A stretch of DNA of 64,000 nucleotides from Lunularia cruciata (GCA_948567375.1 OX419760.1:21266001-21330000); one strand, 5' to 3'. Counted from the stretch's first letter, positions 1 through 11,905 are shown. The notes: generated by a model not told the origin, from the letters alone. Translations and numbers: made by a program.

Positions 1-910
1 TCCACCTTCTTCTTGCCTTGCCTCTTGTTATAGCTCTCCTTTTGTTTCCTTTGGGCTTGCTCCACTTGAACCATAGCAACTGCTCTTGCCTCTTCCAACT
101 CCATGAGTTGTTCCTTCCTTGACTTCTTTGCATCACCTCCTTGTGCTTTCTTCAATCTCCTATGAATGCTTTGGAAGGTAGGAGGATCAAAGTGTATAGA
201 TAAGGTAGACTCAATACCATATACCAACTGAAATGGAGAATACTTGGTAGAAGTCTTCATGGTTGTCCTATACTCCCACAAATCTGCATGAATCCTCTTG
301 TCCCAATGATGTTTAGCCCCCTCCATTTCTGCATCTTTGGCCAACATCATGCACAAAGTCTGATTGGTTCTCTCTACCAAGCCATTGGAATTTGGCTTAT
401 AATATGTAGTTACTCTATGTGTGATAGAGAAATGTCGTAGCATGGTTGTAATGATGCTTCCTGTAAACTCTCCTCCTCTATTAGAAACCAACTCCAAAGG
501 GCATCCAAACCTAGAGATAATACGGTCATATAGAAATCTACCAACTTCATCTTCATTTTTGTCCCTCAATGGTCTAGCTTCAACCCACTTAGTAAGGTAA
601 TCAGTAACTACCACAATGTACCAATTGTTCCTTGGGGTTCTATTGAGAGGACCTACAAAATCAATTCCCCACTTCTCAAAAGGTCCTAGCAATGGAATTG
701 ATCTAAGTGGTGGAGTGGAAGTAGACTTTATAGCAAAGCTTGACAAACATGACAAGTTTTGCAATAATCAAGACAATCCTTGAAAATCCCTCTCCAATGG
801 TAACGTGCATCTAGAATCTTAAAAGCCGTCACCTTTCCTGCAAAGTGTCCCCCACACACTAAACCTTCATGAAACTCCTTTATGAGTAGGATAGACTCTT
901 CCTGACCCAC
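1..910 (-). pseudogene. Family A integrase (A1), partial at window edge
   Basis: The minus strand encodes the zinc-binding HHCC part (H-x7-H in the stretch around 840-870, then CKTCHVCQ near 745-765) and the DDE core. The core shows the tryptophan-glycine-isoleucine-aspartate-phenylalanine start and the third catalytic glutamate in the motif NGLVERTNQ (about 362-390). The corresponding glutamate is a lysine in copy A2, so A1 is closer to the functional form here. The C-terminal third, with its KAQGGD and long charged helix (RVEQAQRKQKE type), runs off the left edge. A frame break separates the zinc part (728-910) from the core. Confidence 0.85.
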
Positions 911-916
911 TGCTAT

Positions 917-1560
917 TCAAAGTAGACCATCTGCTCCTTGGTGAAAAAGAATATCCTCCACCATTGTGTAAGGTCTAGATCTTGCTGCAAGGGCCTTCCT
1001 TTCCCTAACATGCATCCCTTCTAGATAGTTACTTCTTGTCACAAAATCCACAATCTCCTTGTACTCCATTGGAACCTCTTGAGTGATTGAGATTGTCATG
1101 AGCTCCTCATCCGGGAAGGAATCATCCATTGGCTCATCTCCATCATGATCATAGGCTCTAGATAACAAGTCAGCATTTGCATGGTTCTTTCCTAACCTAT
1201 ATACAATAGTGTAGTCATACTCAGACAAGAGTATCATCCACCTTGCTAGTCTCCTTTCAACATTAGGCTTGTTGAAGATGTACTTCAAAGCCTTGTGATC
1301 CGTGACAATGGTGGCTTTCCCTCCAATCAAGTAGTGTCTAAACTTCTTGAGACCAAAGATCATTGCCAACCCTTTTGTCTCTGTGATAGAGTAATTCTTT
1401 TCTTCTAAAACCATCTGCCTACTAGCATAAGCTATTGGTTGATCATGCCCATCTTGGTCTAATTGACTAAGAGTGCATCCTATAGCTACATTAGAAGCAT
1501 CAGAATGTAGAGAATGAAAGGCTTACTCCAATCAGGTTTAGCAAGAATTTGTTCATAGTT
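917..1560 (-). pseudogene. Family A RNase H (A1)
   Basis: Typical Ty3/gypsy RNase H: conserved KKFRHYL, VTDHKAL, LARWMILLSEYDYTI and the terminal N-A-D-L-L-S stretch read on the minus strand. The downstream acidic linker (DGDEPMDDSFPDEE) is shared with A2. The first part, with the D-A-S-N-V-A-I-G motif, lies in another frame around 1440-1510, so the domain is broken by at least one frameshift near 1420 and another near 1510. Confidence 0.85.
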
Positions 1561-1572
1561 TTGCTACAAATT

Positions 1573-2640
1573 CTACACAAGGAATGGATCTACAACCAAG
1601 GATTGCTTGAGCTCCTCAAAAGCTTTGAGAGCCTCCTTGTCCTCCAAAATCACCATGTAATCTACATCCTTCTTCATGTAGATGGTCAATGCATAAGCCT
1701 TGTTGGAAAATGAGAAGATGAACCTCCTATAGTATCCAACCATCCCCAAGAATTGGCATAATTTTGTCAAGCTTGAAGGGAATGGAAGGTATGAGATTTT
1801 CTTCACCTTCTAAGGATCAACTGCTATTCCATCCTTGGAGATGATGTGCCCCAAAAGTAGACCTTCTTCACATCCAAAAATGCACTTCTCTGGGTTGAGT
1901 GATGCATTTGCCTCATCAAAGCATTGCAAGACCTTGATTAGGTGCTCAAAGTGCTCCTCCTTGCTCCCATAGACACAAAAGTCATCAATGAAGTCTCTCA
2001 CAAATTTCCCAATGAAAGGTTCAAATACCTTGTTCATGAACCGTTGGAATGTGGCTTGAGCATTGCAAAGCCCAAAAGGCATGACCTTGAAAGCATATGT
2101 TCCCCGAGGTGTGGTGAATGTGGTGAGTTATTGATGCTATGGTGCAATCTTGATTTGGTTATGTCCACTATAACCATCTCCAAAACTATACCTCTCATGA
2201 CCTGCAACCTCCTCCAAGATCTTATCAATGAATGGCAATGGATAGTAGTCTTTCTTGGTAATAGCATTGAGCTTCTTGTAATCCACACATACTCAAAGCT
2301 TGCCATTCTTTTTCTTCATAATCACAATTGGAGACACCCATTCTGAATTCTCCAACTCAAAGATAAATCCAGCTTCCTTGAGCTTATCAATCTCCTCCTT
2401 CACAACCAAAGATATTGGTGGGTTAATGCGACGTTGCTTTTGGCGGATTGGTCTTGCATGTGACTCCACCTCTATCTTGTGCTCCTGCAAGGTGACTTCC
2501 TTCACTAAAAGCAAACACATGGATGAACTTACAGAAAATCTCCTCAAATCTCACCTTCTCCTCCTTGGTAACATTTGGGCCATACTTGAGGGTAGCTTAC
2601 CTTCTCTCTACCTCCTCAAGTGTCAATGGTGATTTATCTA
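1573..2640 (-). pseudogene. Family A reverse transcriptase (A1)
   Basis: Read right to left on the minus strand: N-terminal thumb-proximal part with VKEEIDKLKEAGFI (2293-2547), then palm with MPFGLCNAQATFQRFM and the catalytic FIDDF box (1810-2082, both aspartates present), then the connection with FLGMVGYYRRFI (1573-1806). The three parts are in different frames, so the enzyme cannot be made from this copy. The GYSGYNQI-type motif lies between the first two parts around 2140-2200 in a disrupted frame. Confidence 0.85.
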
Positions 2641-3859
2641 GGTCCTTCAAAACCTTTGGCTTAGGTGCAAAATCCATAGCACACAAAGGATACACATCTG
2701 AATCAGATTCAGATTCATTCTCCTCCGTGGAAGTCTCCTCTTCCATGCTTGTGTCCACACCTGAAGCTCCTTCTTCAGAATCTGATTCCCAATAATCAGA
2801 AGATGATGTATCTGAATGTGAAGTGTTGGTGGTGTTAGTCACAAGAATTATGATTTTATGGTTTGATGGCCCAATCCTCAAGTACCCTTTGTGCCATTGT
2901 TCAGTTGTGCGTGCTTCTCTCAACCATGGCCTCCCAAGAAGTAAGTCATAGCTTGAATCCTTCAAGACTTGGAAAGTCACGAGATTTTGAACTCCAAGAA
3001 CTGAAACTACCACTTTATCCATCACCCCTATTGGTTGAACTTGTTGCTTGTTTGCCATGCTCACCACAAATGTTGAAGGTCTTGAGGGTATCATACCCAA
3101 CTTCTTCATCAACCATTTTGACATGGCATTCACTGCTGATCCTCCATCAACAAGTGCATCCTTGATGTTGTGACCATTCACTCTCATATCAATTTTGGAC
3201 ACATATTCACAAGCCTCCCATGGTGCTGGCTTGGCATCCACCACCCTCATTGATACTAGAGCTTTTGCCTTCTTCTTCCTCTTGCTCCTTGTAGAATTCA
3301 AACCACCTCTAAGCTCCTTTCTCAAGGTAGGGTTCAAAACAATCAATTGGCCCATTGTGATAGTAGCCTTGTGACTACCAACATCCTCCAACACATTGTA
3401 GCTCCATTGTTGCTTTGAAATCAAGAAATCTTCCATCCCCAACTTCTTCCTTGGAGTCTTTGTTGTCGATGGTGTTGAGGTGTGAGTGCTCCTAGTAGAC
3501 AAAGAAGTATCCTTGCTTGGAGTAAATCCTTGAGAAGAGTGTACATCCTCTGCAAAACGAGCTCTCTGCTTCTCTTGTGCCAAAAGCTCCAAATTAAGAC
3601 CCTTGGAGTTTGAGCACTCTCCCTTCTCATACTTGCTCTCAATCACATCTATGGATGCTATCTCCTTACCTTTTTTTGGATTAGGAGCCACTTGGGTTTC
3701 ACTACCTCCTTCTTTCCCTGTATTGGCTTCCTCATAACCCCTTCTTCCATGGTAAGTGGAATTTGGGCAATTCCTTTGGAGATGGCCTCTTCCTCCACAA
3801 CCAAAACAATTTCTATCCTTGAAATTGTTGCTGGCCTCCTCTATATGGATTGTTTCCAT
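2597..3859 (-). CDS. Family A gag C-terminus plus aspartic protease (A1), open for 420 codons
   Basis: This is the longest intact reading frame of the window. A retroviral zinc knuckle CFGCGGRGHLQRNC (C-x2-C-x4-H-x4-C, residues 18-31) is followed by a lysine/serine-rich linker, then the protease with the active-site strand ALVDGGSA (about residue 236) and the flap/dimer motif DLLLGRPWL (about residue 306). The active site reads D-G-G rather than the usual D-S/T-G. A very acidic serine/glutamate tract (around residues 350-390) leads to the RT. The true start must lie upstream in gag (3813-4289, overlapping frame), so the annotated methionine is only the first one in this frame. Confidence 0.85.
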   Translation of the reverse strand: METIHIEEASNNFKDRNCFGCGGRGHLQRNCPNSTYHGRRGYEEANTGKEGGSETQVAPNPKKGKEIASIDVIESKYEKGECSNSKGLNLELLAQEKQRARFAEDVHSSQGFTPSKDTSLSTRSTHTSTPSTTKTPRKKLGMEDFLISKQQWSYNVLEDVGSHKATITMGQLIVLNPTLRKELRGGLNSTRSKRKKKAKALVSMRVVDAKPAPWEACEYVSKIDMRVNGHNIKDALVDGGSAVNAMSKWLMKKLGMIPSRPSTFVVSMANKQQVQPIGVMDKVVVSVLGVQNLVTFQVLKDSSYDLLLGRPWLREARTTEQWHKGYLRIGPSNHKIIILVTNTTNTSHSDTSSSDYWESDSEEGASGVDTSMEEETSTEENESESDSDVYPLCAMDFAPKPKVLKDLDKSPLTLEEVERR

Positions 3860-4289
3860 AACTCTTAGGCCCCCTCCCTACATTCTGATCCACCTCTCTC
3901 TTCTCCCATAGTTGCACCACATTGATTTTGAGATCTGCAAGTTGTTCTGTGATGGTTTGAAGTGGATCTTTTGGTGGAGGTGCAAGAACTAGAGCAACTA
4001 CTACTTGTGATGAAACCCTTGCCACCAAAGTATCAGAAGTTCCACTATACTTGTACCCTTGAGGAGGATGCACAACCTCCTTCACCACCAAATCACTCTC
4101 ATCCCTTTCCAAACTCTCCTCCACATGAATTGCAATTTTGATAGCTTCAACCTTGGAAGAAGGTTTCTCATATCTCACCTTGCTTCTAATTTGTGGTCTC
4201 AACCCTCTCACAAAATTCTTGGTGAGCATGGCCCCTATGCCAATCATAGTAGTCTCCACATCACTCCACCCTTCCTCAACACTCTGCAA
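3813..4289 (-). pseudogene. Family A gag, middle part (A1)
   Basis: Matches the gag of A2 in the stretch with GIGAMLTKNFV, LRPQIRSKVRYEKPSSKVEAIKIA and the QTITEQLADLKINVVQLWEKREVDQN helix that precedes the zinc knuckle. The gag N-terminus present in A2 is missing: at about 4300-4335 the sequence jumps from gag into a pyrimidine-rich tract (plus strand t/c run) that in A2 lies beyond the gag start. The deletion is bounded by pyrimidine tracts on both sides. Confidence 0.8.
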
Positions 4290-4559
4290 AATTTGGACTC
4301 TATTTTTTTTTTCTCTTTTTTCTCTCTCACTCTATAACTAATAGAGTATATACATGACTAAAACCATTTGAGAGTAATCCACCCTAGAAAAAACAAAAGG
4401 CTCAGGTTGCTCCAAGATTTCTATAACAACATCAAATCCTAGAGTGCATATTAATCTAACCTTCATGGATAGTTTATCCATAAGTTGAAAGATTATCTCT
4501 ATCACTAATCTTGAGAACTAGCTGATGAAGGTGGTAGTATTTCTGTAGCTGTACTAAGA

Positions 4560-4985
4560 CTCTCTCCAAGATCCTTCACCAAAGTCTCTAAAAGTGATTT
4601 TACTCTACTACACTCATGTCATTTTGGAAGTCCTTCAACTCCACAAACCTCACACAACTCCTTGGTCTTAGATCTTCTCCCTCCCAACATGCAAACCCAA
4701 GTCAAGTTATCCTCTCCTTTCCCTCAATCTCTTGCTCTCAAAGTTCAATGGACATGAACTTGCCTTATGTCCCTTCTTTCTGCATAGAAAGCACTTAGAC
4801 TCACTCTTTCCTCCAAGGGGTGTAGGTTTTTGGATCCTCTCAACACTCTCTTCAAATTTTATTGTAAACTCTCTTTTCCTCAAATCCACCCCTATAATCA
4901 CCTCAAACCCTTGGGGAACCTAACATAGTCTCAATTTCCACTCTTGGTGATCCTCCATGTTCCCAAGATGAATCTAAACACTCAA
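4560..4985 (-). pseudogene. Extra 5' ORF of family A with CCHC zinc knuckle (A1)
   Basis: Between the 5' LTR and gag, the minus strand encodes a separate small protein. It starts at an ATG near 4958 (MEDHQEWKLRL, then an in-frame stop), continues with VPQGFEVIIGVDLRKREFTI, and carries the zinc knuckle CFLCRKKGHKASSC around 4750-4795. A second cysteine-rich stretch (ELCE..CGVEGLPK) follows downstream. The same ORF is found in A2 at the same place. The function is unknown. It resembles a second nucleocapsid-type peptide and is distinct from the gag knuckle further downstream. Extra ORFs upstream of gag are known from Ogre-type gypsy elements. Confidence 0.65.
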
Positions 4986-5791
4986 ACATGTTTTCTGTTG
5001 CTCTCAAACTCCTCATGCATGAGATCTCCACTCTGCAGAATTGACCCTTCCTCACAATTTCACTCAGATCTCTCAACTTGTATTTGAAAGTCCTCTAAAA
5101 TTTTTCACATGTGATCAACACTCAAGGGTGTCCTTCCGTGCAAAATATAAGATCTTTTGATTGAGTCATTTGGCCTAGACACCTTTCTATTTAGCATACA
5201 TATTTCAGATTTGGTCTGAAAACCACCCCCTCACTTCAAAAACTCATAACTCCCTGCTCAAGAATGACCTATCTCTAATATGTGTGTCATCAAGTAGGAT
5301 ATAAAATACTGAATTTTCTTTGATAGTTTTACAACAATCCATTGAAAATTAAAGAAATGGTAGACTTGGTATAATTTTCCACAGAGCATGTAGTTGCGGG
5401 AGTAGTTTACCCTATCAACTTTCAAAAATTCTAGCCCAATGCGCAAATAGCTCTCACAATAAATCCAAGTGTGCTAACTAAAAGATAACCCAAGCTATCA
5501 TGTGTAGAAATTTCAAGTTCAGATCTCAAACTTGAGATTTTGCCCAAAATCATCTTAATCCACAAAATCTGCAATCCACCTCACACAATCTCTCCAAATC
5601 CTCTCATGTGTAGAAGATGTACAAAATCACTTCAAAGACATCATACTAAACTACAGGGTATACAAATAGATATTTCTCTAACTTAAGTTCAGCTCTCTCC
5701 TCTCCTAATGTTCTCTCCAAGTGAGCTCTCATAGCCTCCTTCTGCCTAATGTAGAATTGAACGTGGAACATTATCTTGCCTTCTAGAGAGG
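4986..5791 (-). other. Untranslated leader of element A1
   Basis: No coding potential seen between the primer site and the extra ORF. The leader is homologous to 55690-56560 in copy A2, with small indels. Confidence 0.6.
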
Positions 5792-5808
5792 TCCCGGCAA
5801 CGGAACCA
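5792..5808 (-). promoter_or_regulatory. Primer-binding site of A1, tRNA-Asp-like
   Basis: Read on the minus strand just inside the LTR, after a short T run: TGGTTCCGTTGCCGGGA. This differs at only a few bases from the complement of the plant tRNA-Asp 3' end (TGGCGCCGTTGCCGGGGA), the primer used by Athila-type elements. In A2 the same site is more decayed. Confidence 0.7.
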
Positions 5809-5812
5809 AAAA

Positions 5813-6503
5813 TGTGAGCCGGCCTGTCTCTCACTTAGGATGAACCTCTGATGACTATTATGAGAGCGCACCATGGACTTAGAAGGCAAGAAACCCTAAC
5901 TCCATCATACTCCTCCAAGGCTAACACTCCAAGACCCAAGACATTGCTCACTAGAGAACTCAATATGAGAGAGATAGTTGCAAATGAAAGGATGATGAGT
6001 ACCTCATCACCCCTTGTTTATATACTTGTGAAATAGTTACGTACTAAAGTTACTATTTACTAGAGTAACTCAAGTTACTAGGCTAAAAGTCAAGTTAAGT
6101 CAAAAAGTAGAAAGGAATATCCATTCACATGGGTATATTCCCTAAGCATGTGATCTTATCTTGACCCAACCACTAAGTCAAGGATTCCTTCACATGGGCT
6201 ATCCTTGGACAATAGAAGAATCCAAAACAAAAAGGCTTGCGGGCCCAAGAGTTCTCAACTCTTTCCTCAAAGCCCAACACCTAGGAATAATATCAAGTCA
6301 ACACACTAGAATCCAAAATAGTGGTGCTCATCTTTTCCACCTCCTCTAAAGTAAGGTCCCGTCTATCTTAGCTATGACTAACTTTAGCTAATCATGACTA
6401 ATGTTGAACCATCCTTTATCTCTATATAAAAAATATTTCTCAAGTTCTTGTAATACCAAGCTAAATATCACAATACCACACACATGCACAAATGGGTGTT
6501 ATA
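5813..6503 (-). repeat. 5' LTR of family A (A1), 691 bp
   Basis: In element sense the LTR starts TATAACACCC (TG changed to TA) and ends GGCTCACA. It contains a TATA box (TATATAAACAAGG) about two thirds along. It is homologous over its full length to the LTRs at 56578-57268, 57889-58575 and 42511-43205. Confidence 0.9.
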
Positions 6504-9500
6504 GATGAGGGCTTGTGTGGCTTATCTTGGACTGAGACTACATACTATTGCTCGCTAGACCCTTACTTGTCAGGTGATGCAGACCCAGACTGATGGCATC
6601 CCTAGGATAGATGCCACCCGTGTGTTACCTCATAGTGTGGAGACTCAAGGCACTCAGACTAAGTTTAAAGTGAGGCTTCATCTATCAAGAGAGTATATTC
6701 CATGTATCCTCTTCCTGGGCTTCTTGCAAAAGAAGATTACTGTTTTGGATGTTACTTGTTTGGCATCATTATGGCTTTGTGGTGCTACCAATTTTTGTGC
6801 ATGGGAGAGTTGGACGACTAGGCATAGTTGGTGCTCTCACACACAATCCAGGCCTGTAGGGTGGGTAGCCCATCGTGGTGTTAGCCATTTGATCTAGTTC
6901 TCTTTGCTACGCTTTGAGGTTATCTTGTGGATAGATCTTACTCTACATGGAGTGGAGTGGTTGCTACGGAGCGTGTGGCAGTGGTCCAAACTCCCAAAGG
7001 AAGTTCACATCAAGTCTTGCCCTAGCTTTCCTTTTATATGCACTCAATTTTTTTCTCAATTTCAATTTTCACCTTCTATCTCAAATCTAACACGCTTTGC
7101 TTCTATTCTCATATTTTTTTCTCTTTTTTCCTCATGTTGGTGGCTTCTAGTTTAGCTAGTTATGACCTCCCCCTGGATTCTATAGTATATGCCTTCAACA
7201 TGGTAATTTTTGCTGAATCATGAGACAATGACATACTAGGTGACAACCTGGGTACCTTACTTGTTGATATTCCACCTTTCCTCCTCTTTGGGTCATGTTC
7301 TCCTTCTTGGTTGAGGAAAGCACACTCGGATCCATCCCTGGTAGAAGTTAAAGGCGGTGTGTGTAATGAAAGGTGAGCCCTTGATTGGTGGAACAAATGG
7401 TGACTCATCCTTAGGTGATAGGATTCCATTGTCCATGCCTACACTTAGTATACTTTCCACCCCTTGGGTGTTTGGAACAAACTGGGGGCCCAAGTTAGGG
7501 AGCACCACCTCTAGAGGAGATGGGAATTGCAAGCACTCCTATGCACTTGTGGACCTTCTCCTTGCCAGCCTTGCCAATCCCACTCAAATTGAGATTAAAA
7601 TCTCCCAAACTTACCATTGCAGGTGGTCTTATGTTTGCTCTGGTCCTTAACATGGCTTCCTTAATGGAGCATATTCTATTCAATTTTTCTTTTAAAGTTC
7701 TCTACCTTTACCATATTCCTTCTCCGTGAGACCTTCTTCGTGAGACCTTCTCTAGTAGACTTGTTCTTAAGCTCTTGAGTTTCTTTGTATTGTTTCATGT
7801 ACCTCAACCATTTCTTGTAAAGCTTGTCACCTATCATAGAAGTAGGAAATCCTTGTCCCTCCCTAATCAAAAAGGTTGCCATGAAACTAAATGTGGTTGA
7901 ATTCTAAATGGGCTTTTTGCAATTCCCACCATGAATTTATGTAAAATGCTCAAGGTCCTCCAAATAATCCAGTATTTGGCTATAATGGTGCATTGCCACG
8001 CAAAATTGTTCATCCTCCTTTGTTTTGTCTGACACGGAAGAAGCCATCCTCAATAGGTCTCCAAACTTCCCTAATGGTTGTTCAAGTTGCAAATCCAAAG
8101 ATGACTCTATAGGTCTTGGATCAACATCCAAAAGTGAGCCTCATGTACTAAAACAAGGTACTTGATCTCCCATTGCAAAATTTTTATTGCCCTCTTGAAG
8201 TAAAATTCCTCAAAGTAATCAATTTCTTGGTTGCTGTAGGGTGGCGCATATCATTTCCCACACCAAAAAAAACTACAAAACTGCGGTTTAGTTGCTTGAC
8301 AATTTGCACATTTGGTCAGGTGGTGAATTTGAGTTAAGAATTTGAATTATTGAGAGGGTGCATTTTGAATTTTGAATATGCAAACAAAATCATAAATCAT
8401 ATCTGACTCATCTAACCATGTGGCCACCCTCTTGAGAAACCATGTCACTTTTTTTGACAATCATTTATTTAGTTACAACATTCTTAAACATCATAACATA
8501 GGGCTTGATTTTTATAAATGAATGCAATTGGGAAAAAATATCCCATAACTGAATTTACAAAGCATTCATTTATTTGCATCTTGTCTAGTTACAAATTTCA
8601 CTAAAAATTTATTATGAAGTTTGTTATTTATCCTGTAGACATCCGTCAAATCTATTTCTAGAACCTCCTAATGTAAGTTACTATGAGGAAAAACTTAAAG
8701 GAGTAGACCAACTAGACAATTAGACTTTTAGGTTGCCTCCTAAGTTGAGGTGTTCAAAAAGTCTAATTGGTCTAATGAGGTCTAATTGTTCCGAGGTTCA
8801 AATGCCTCATATCTCCCAATGTATAATAGGGGGTTTCAATTTTGGAATCTATGGGACATTTACAATAGTGGGCCATGTCACGTAATATTTTTTATGCAAG
8901 ATCCCGCTAAAAATCTGGTCCTATTTGTGACCAGATATTGGTTATGGGCTGCAGCAGGTATTAAGCAGCATCTCAAAAAGGGGAGTTTGGGTTGAACATG
9001 GAGCTTATGGTTGTCAAAGTGATTAATTCTTAATGAATTTAATTTATACTATTGAATGTAGACCTGTCTAGATGTCACCATGTCTTAAACAAAGTGGTTC
9101 AAAGACGAAAGTCCAAACAAAAATGTGAATTTGTGGGATCAAAAGAGGGAGTCAACTTTCATGCAAAAGCAAGGCTCTAAGTGTTGAGTAGATACTTGTA
9201 ATTCAAAGGGAAAACAAACTTGAGCCACTCAATGCAAATTGTGAATGATAATGGATTCTAGGCTTGTCTTTCCCTAGGGTGCCAACTATATTCTACACAA
9301 CTAGCATGCAACCTATGATAAATGGCATCCATTTCCTGTTTGAAAGTGCCTACACACCTTTGGATCCATATGCACATATTCGACCACATAACTTTTTCCA
9401 AACACATCCAAAACTACAGTCTTCCTTAGTTGTTCCCTTGGGTAGACAATGTAAGGAATAAATATATTTATCTATGAAGTTTATCCTTTATGTTGAACTT

Positions 9501-10180
9501 CTATTCCTTGATTCTTAAGTTACATATCTATCTAGTCAACTAGTGAGTGCTAGTGATGTTGATGTAACATACAATAAAAACTTTCATATGAGAAACATGT
9601 GGTATGAGAGAGATACTTCTCTATGCAAAAGTAAGTGTTTGCAATGCAAGTATTTTCAGGGGAAAACAAAAAGGCTTTGGGGCAATAAGTCATGGATGAC
9701 AATCTAGGTGCTCTAAATGGACCCAAAAGGAATTTTTTATAATGCATGCAATGTTGTATTTTATGTTGTGTGTGGGTACTTCTTGAATCCATCTTAGATT
9801 TATGTGGTATGCTTCATAGGCATTGTAATCTCTATACCATCTCTCCAACTACAACAAAGAGTGGTGATATGCATTTTGTTAGTGCTACAATAAAGAGTTT
9901 GACATCCACGTATAAAGAGAGTTAAGTATTGTTGTCACTTTCCAATGAAGTGGATGTATGATAAAAACTACTCATAATGGTGAAAGCTAATAAGAGTCCA
10001 AAGACTGACTAGAGGAAAGATTGGTATAAACCTCATAGCTTACCAAAATAAATCAAGTTCTTATTACACACTTTAGAGTCCTTGGTCTAATGATATCACT
10101 AAAGACTCTCGTGATCCTCTTGTCAAAGGTTTTCAAACATGTTAGAAAGGTCAAAGAAAGAGCAACCTTGAAAAGTAGAT
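6504..10180. other. Intergenic stretch without a recognised gene
   Basis: Only short, stop-ridden frames are seen. One cluster on the minus strand (about 7160-8130) includes lysine-rich peptides such as GDKLYKKWLRYMKQYKETQEL and LEQPLGKFGDLLRMASS, which could be a decayed coding region, but I recognise no family. A small inverted repeat sits at 8711-8773. The rest is A+T-rich and featureless to the eye. Confidence 0.4.
8711..8773. repeat. Small inverted repeat (hairpin)
   Basis: The left arm CAATTAGACTTTT and the right arm AAAAGTCTAATTG are perfect complements separated by about 35 bases. The flanking bases extend the similarity imperfectly (GTCTAATTGGTCTA). It could be the relic of a short foldback element. 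Confidence 0.5.
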
Positions 10181-10238
10181 AGGTCATTCAATGGGCAATA
10201 ATAAAGGAGATCACTATAGGTGCCACCTGTTCTAGCAC

Positions 10239-10372
10239 ACTCCTATAGGGCCTCAACTTCTCCTTGATGGAGCTATTTCTCCTCCGCCATGTCTTTTTTT
10301 GTCTCCTGATGAGGAACCTACTTTTGTTGATTCTCTTATGGAGGATCCTTTGTTAGTTGATGTTGCTATGGA
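10239..10372 (+). other. Proline-rich coding-like sequence split by element B1 (left half)
   Basis: The frame reads a proline/acid-rich peptide with stretches such as PQLLLDGAISPPP and DSLMEDPLLVDVAM. It resumes in phase at 15997 (EDPPSIISFRPPPLPM, stop about 20 residues later) if element B1 and one ATGGA target copy are removed. Protein family not recognised. It may be part of an older mobile element or a decayed host exon. Confidence 0.4.
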
Positions 10373-10783
10373 TGTAATAGTATGGAGTTTAGTGACATAG
10401 TTAGTAAGGCTAACAAAGTAGAGAATAAGCCAAATTAGCCTAGAATATTCCAAAAGTATCTAGGAAGCTTCTTGGGGAGCTTTCCGACTAGTTAACCTGT
10501 GTTCCAAGTAGGTAGCTTCTAGAAACTTCTAACTAGCTTAGCTTGCATGCCAAGTAGGCAACTTCTAATAGGAAGCTTCTTGAGAAACTTCCTAGTTAAT
10601 TTGGCTTGCACTCTGAGAAAGCGGCTCAAGGAAGCTTCTTGAGAAGCTTCTCAAGGGCCTTGTATGCTACCTATAAATACCAAAGCCAAAGCTCATGCTA
10701 GGCATTTGAAGTTTTCCCTCATTCAAGAATCCCAATGTGAGTTTCTATTCTCCTATTTCTCTCCTTGGTCTCGGTCTTTTACA
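10373..10783 (+). repeat. 5' LTR of B1
   Basis: Starts TGTAATAGTATGGAG and ends CTTTTACA. It contains repeated GAAGCTTC palindromes and a perfect three-unit heat-shock-element-like motif TTCTAGAAACTTC at 10517-10529. A TATA box (CTATAAATACC) lies around 10670-10680, right after the last palindrome pair. Confidence 0.92.
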
Positions 10784-10796
10784 TTGGTATCAAAGC
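10784..10796 (+). promoter_or_regulatory. Primer-binding site of B1 (initiator Met tRNA)
   Basis: TTGGTATCAAAGC directly follows the LTR. This is the plant tRNA-iMet primer site (TGGTATCAGAGC) with one change. Confidence 0.85.
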
Positions 10797-11049
10797 AAGA
10801 ATGGGATGGATGGAATTTATGGACCATCAAATCCACTTCCACCAAACCATTGGGATTTTTGCATCCAAATACTACCCAAGCATAGTTTCACACAATTTAT
10901 CACCTTGCACTTTGGATAAGATTTTCTACATATGATCACCATATTTGAGGAATCTTTGGTGCTTCCGATTATAACTTATGGAGAATGATGGATGTGCTGT
11001 TTCTATGTATTATTAAATCAGATAGATTGGGAGTGGTGTGATAGAGTAG

Positions 11050-11905
11050 CAACCATGGCGGCAATACCCAATGTTATCCTTGCTATGCAACAACAAATTG
11101 AGCACCTTACTTGATTGTTGGATGAGAGAGATCTTTGACGACAAGAGCAGGTGGAGAGAGTACCAATTCAAGAAGGAGAAGATCGGATCAGAATTTCCTA
11201 AATCCAAGGTACTTGAAGGCAAGAATCTTCTGGGTGCAGTGGAGAATGTTGTGTTTGATTTTGAACGTTATTTTGAAGTTACCAATCTACAAGACGAGCA
11301 AAAACAGATTCTCTTGGCTTCTAGCTAATTGGATGGAGTAGCAAAGCTATGGTCGAGATTCCAAGTAGAGCAAGCTGAACAACAAATTGTTGCACCAATC
11401 TTGACATGGGCAGAATTCAAAAGTGTAATAATTAGCCGGTTCTAAGCTATAAATGCTACACGAGTTACACGGGATAAGTTGGCAAAGTTGAAATAGATTC
11501 GCTCTGTAAGAAGTTACATCATGCAATTCCAAAACATCATCATGCAAATTGTAGATATATTGGAAGGTGAAGCTTTGGATCAATTTGTGAGGGGCTTGAA
11601 GGCGAGAACCAAATTAGAGGTAACCATGCAAGAACCACAACACTTGGAGGAAGCCATGCAGTTGGCCAAACATTTTGATTCCTTGGTAGCAACAACTTGG
11701 TTGCGACCTTGACCTCCACATAGCCTACCAATACACTACACACAAGTGGAGGAGCCAACACCAATGGAGATTGATGCCATTCAACGAAGACCACTTGGCA
11801 CGGTAGACAGAGAGAAACTGCAACAAAATGGTGGTTGTTTTTATTATCACCAATTGGGGCATCACATTGTTGAATGTCCACTCAAGAATGGACGACCTTG
11901 ACAAG
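11050..11905 (+). pseudogene. Family B gag (B1)
   Basis: Capsid-type helices are seen in pieces (VVFDFERYFEVTNLQDEQKQ, EGEALDQFVRGLKARTKLEV, LEEAMQLAKHFDS). They are followed by MEIDAIQ and a zinc knuckle whose second cysteine is replaced (CFYYHQLGHHIVEC instead of C-x2-C-x4-H-x4-C). Several stops interrupt the frame. Copy B3 preserves the same protein better. Confidence 0.85.

Larger units (their letters stand above)
1..6503 (-). mobile_element. Ty3/gypsy LTR retrotransposon family A, copy A1 (3' part lies outside the window)
   Basis: On the minus strand the order is 5' LTR (right end), primer site, extra zinc-knuckle ORF, gag, protease, reverse transcriptase, RNase H, integrase, running off the left edge. 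The order PR-RT-RH-IN is that of Ty3/gypsy. RT motifs of the type GYSGYNQI and FIDDF, no chromodomain in what is visible, and a tRNA-Asp-like primer site point to the non-chromovirus Tat/Athila side of the superfamily. It closely resembles copy A2 (50016-57268) but keeps the protease that A2 has lost and lacks the gag N-terminus that A2 keeps. Many frameshifts make it a dead copy. Confidence 0.9.

Noticed and set aside
1942-2346. Plus-strand frames of 90-134 codons across the left 3 kb and similar ones at 52605-53487.
   Set aside because: They are shadows of family A RT and protease on the minus strand, where all motifs lie.
9000-10180. Possible copia element between A1 and B1.
   Set aside because: I looked for copia motifs (YVDD box, integrase HHCC, LTR pair) and found none convincing.
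10373-10783. The repeated GAAGCTTC words as a CRISPR-like or satellite array.
   Set aside because: They are irregular palindromes inside an LTR with defined ends, primer site and target duplication. There are no regular spacers.
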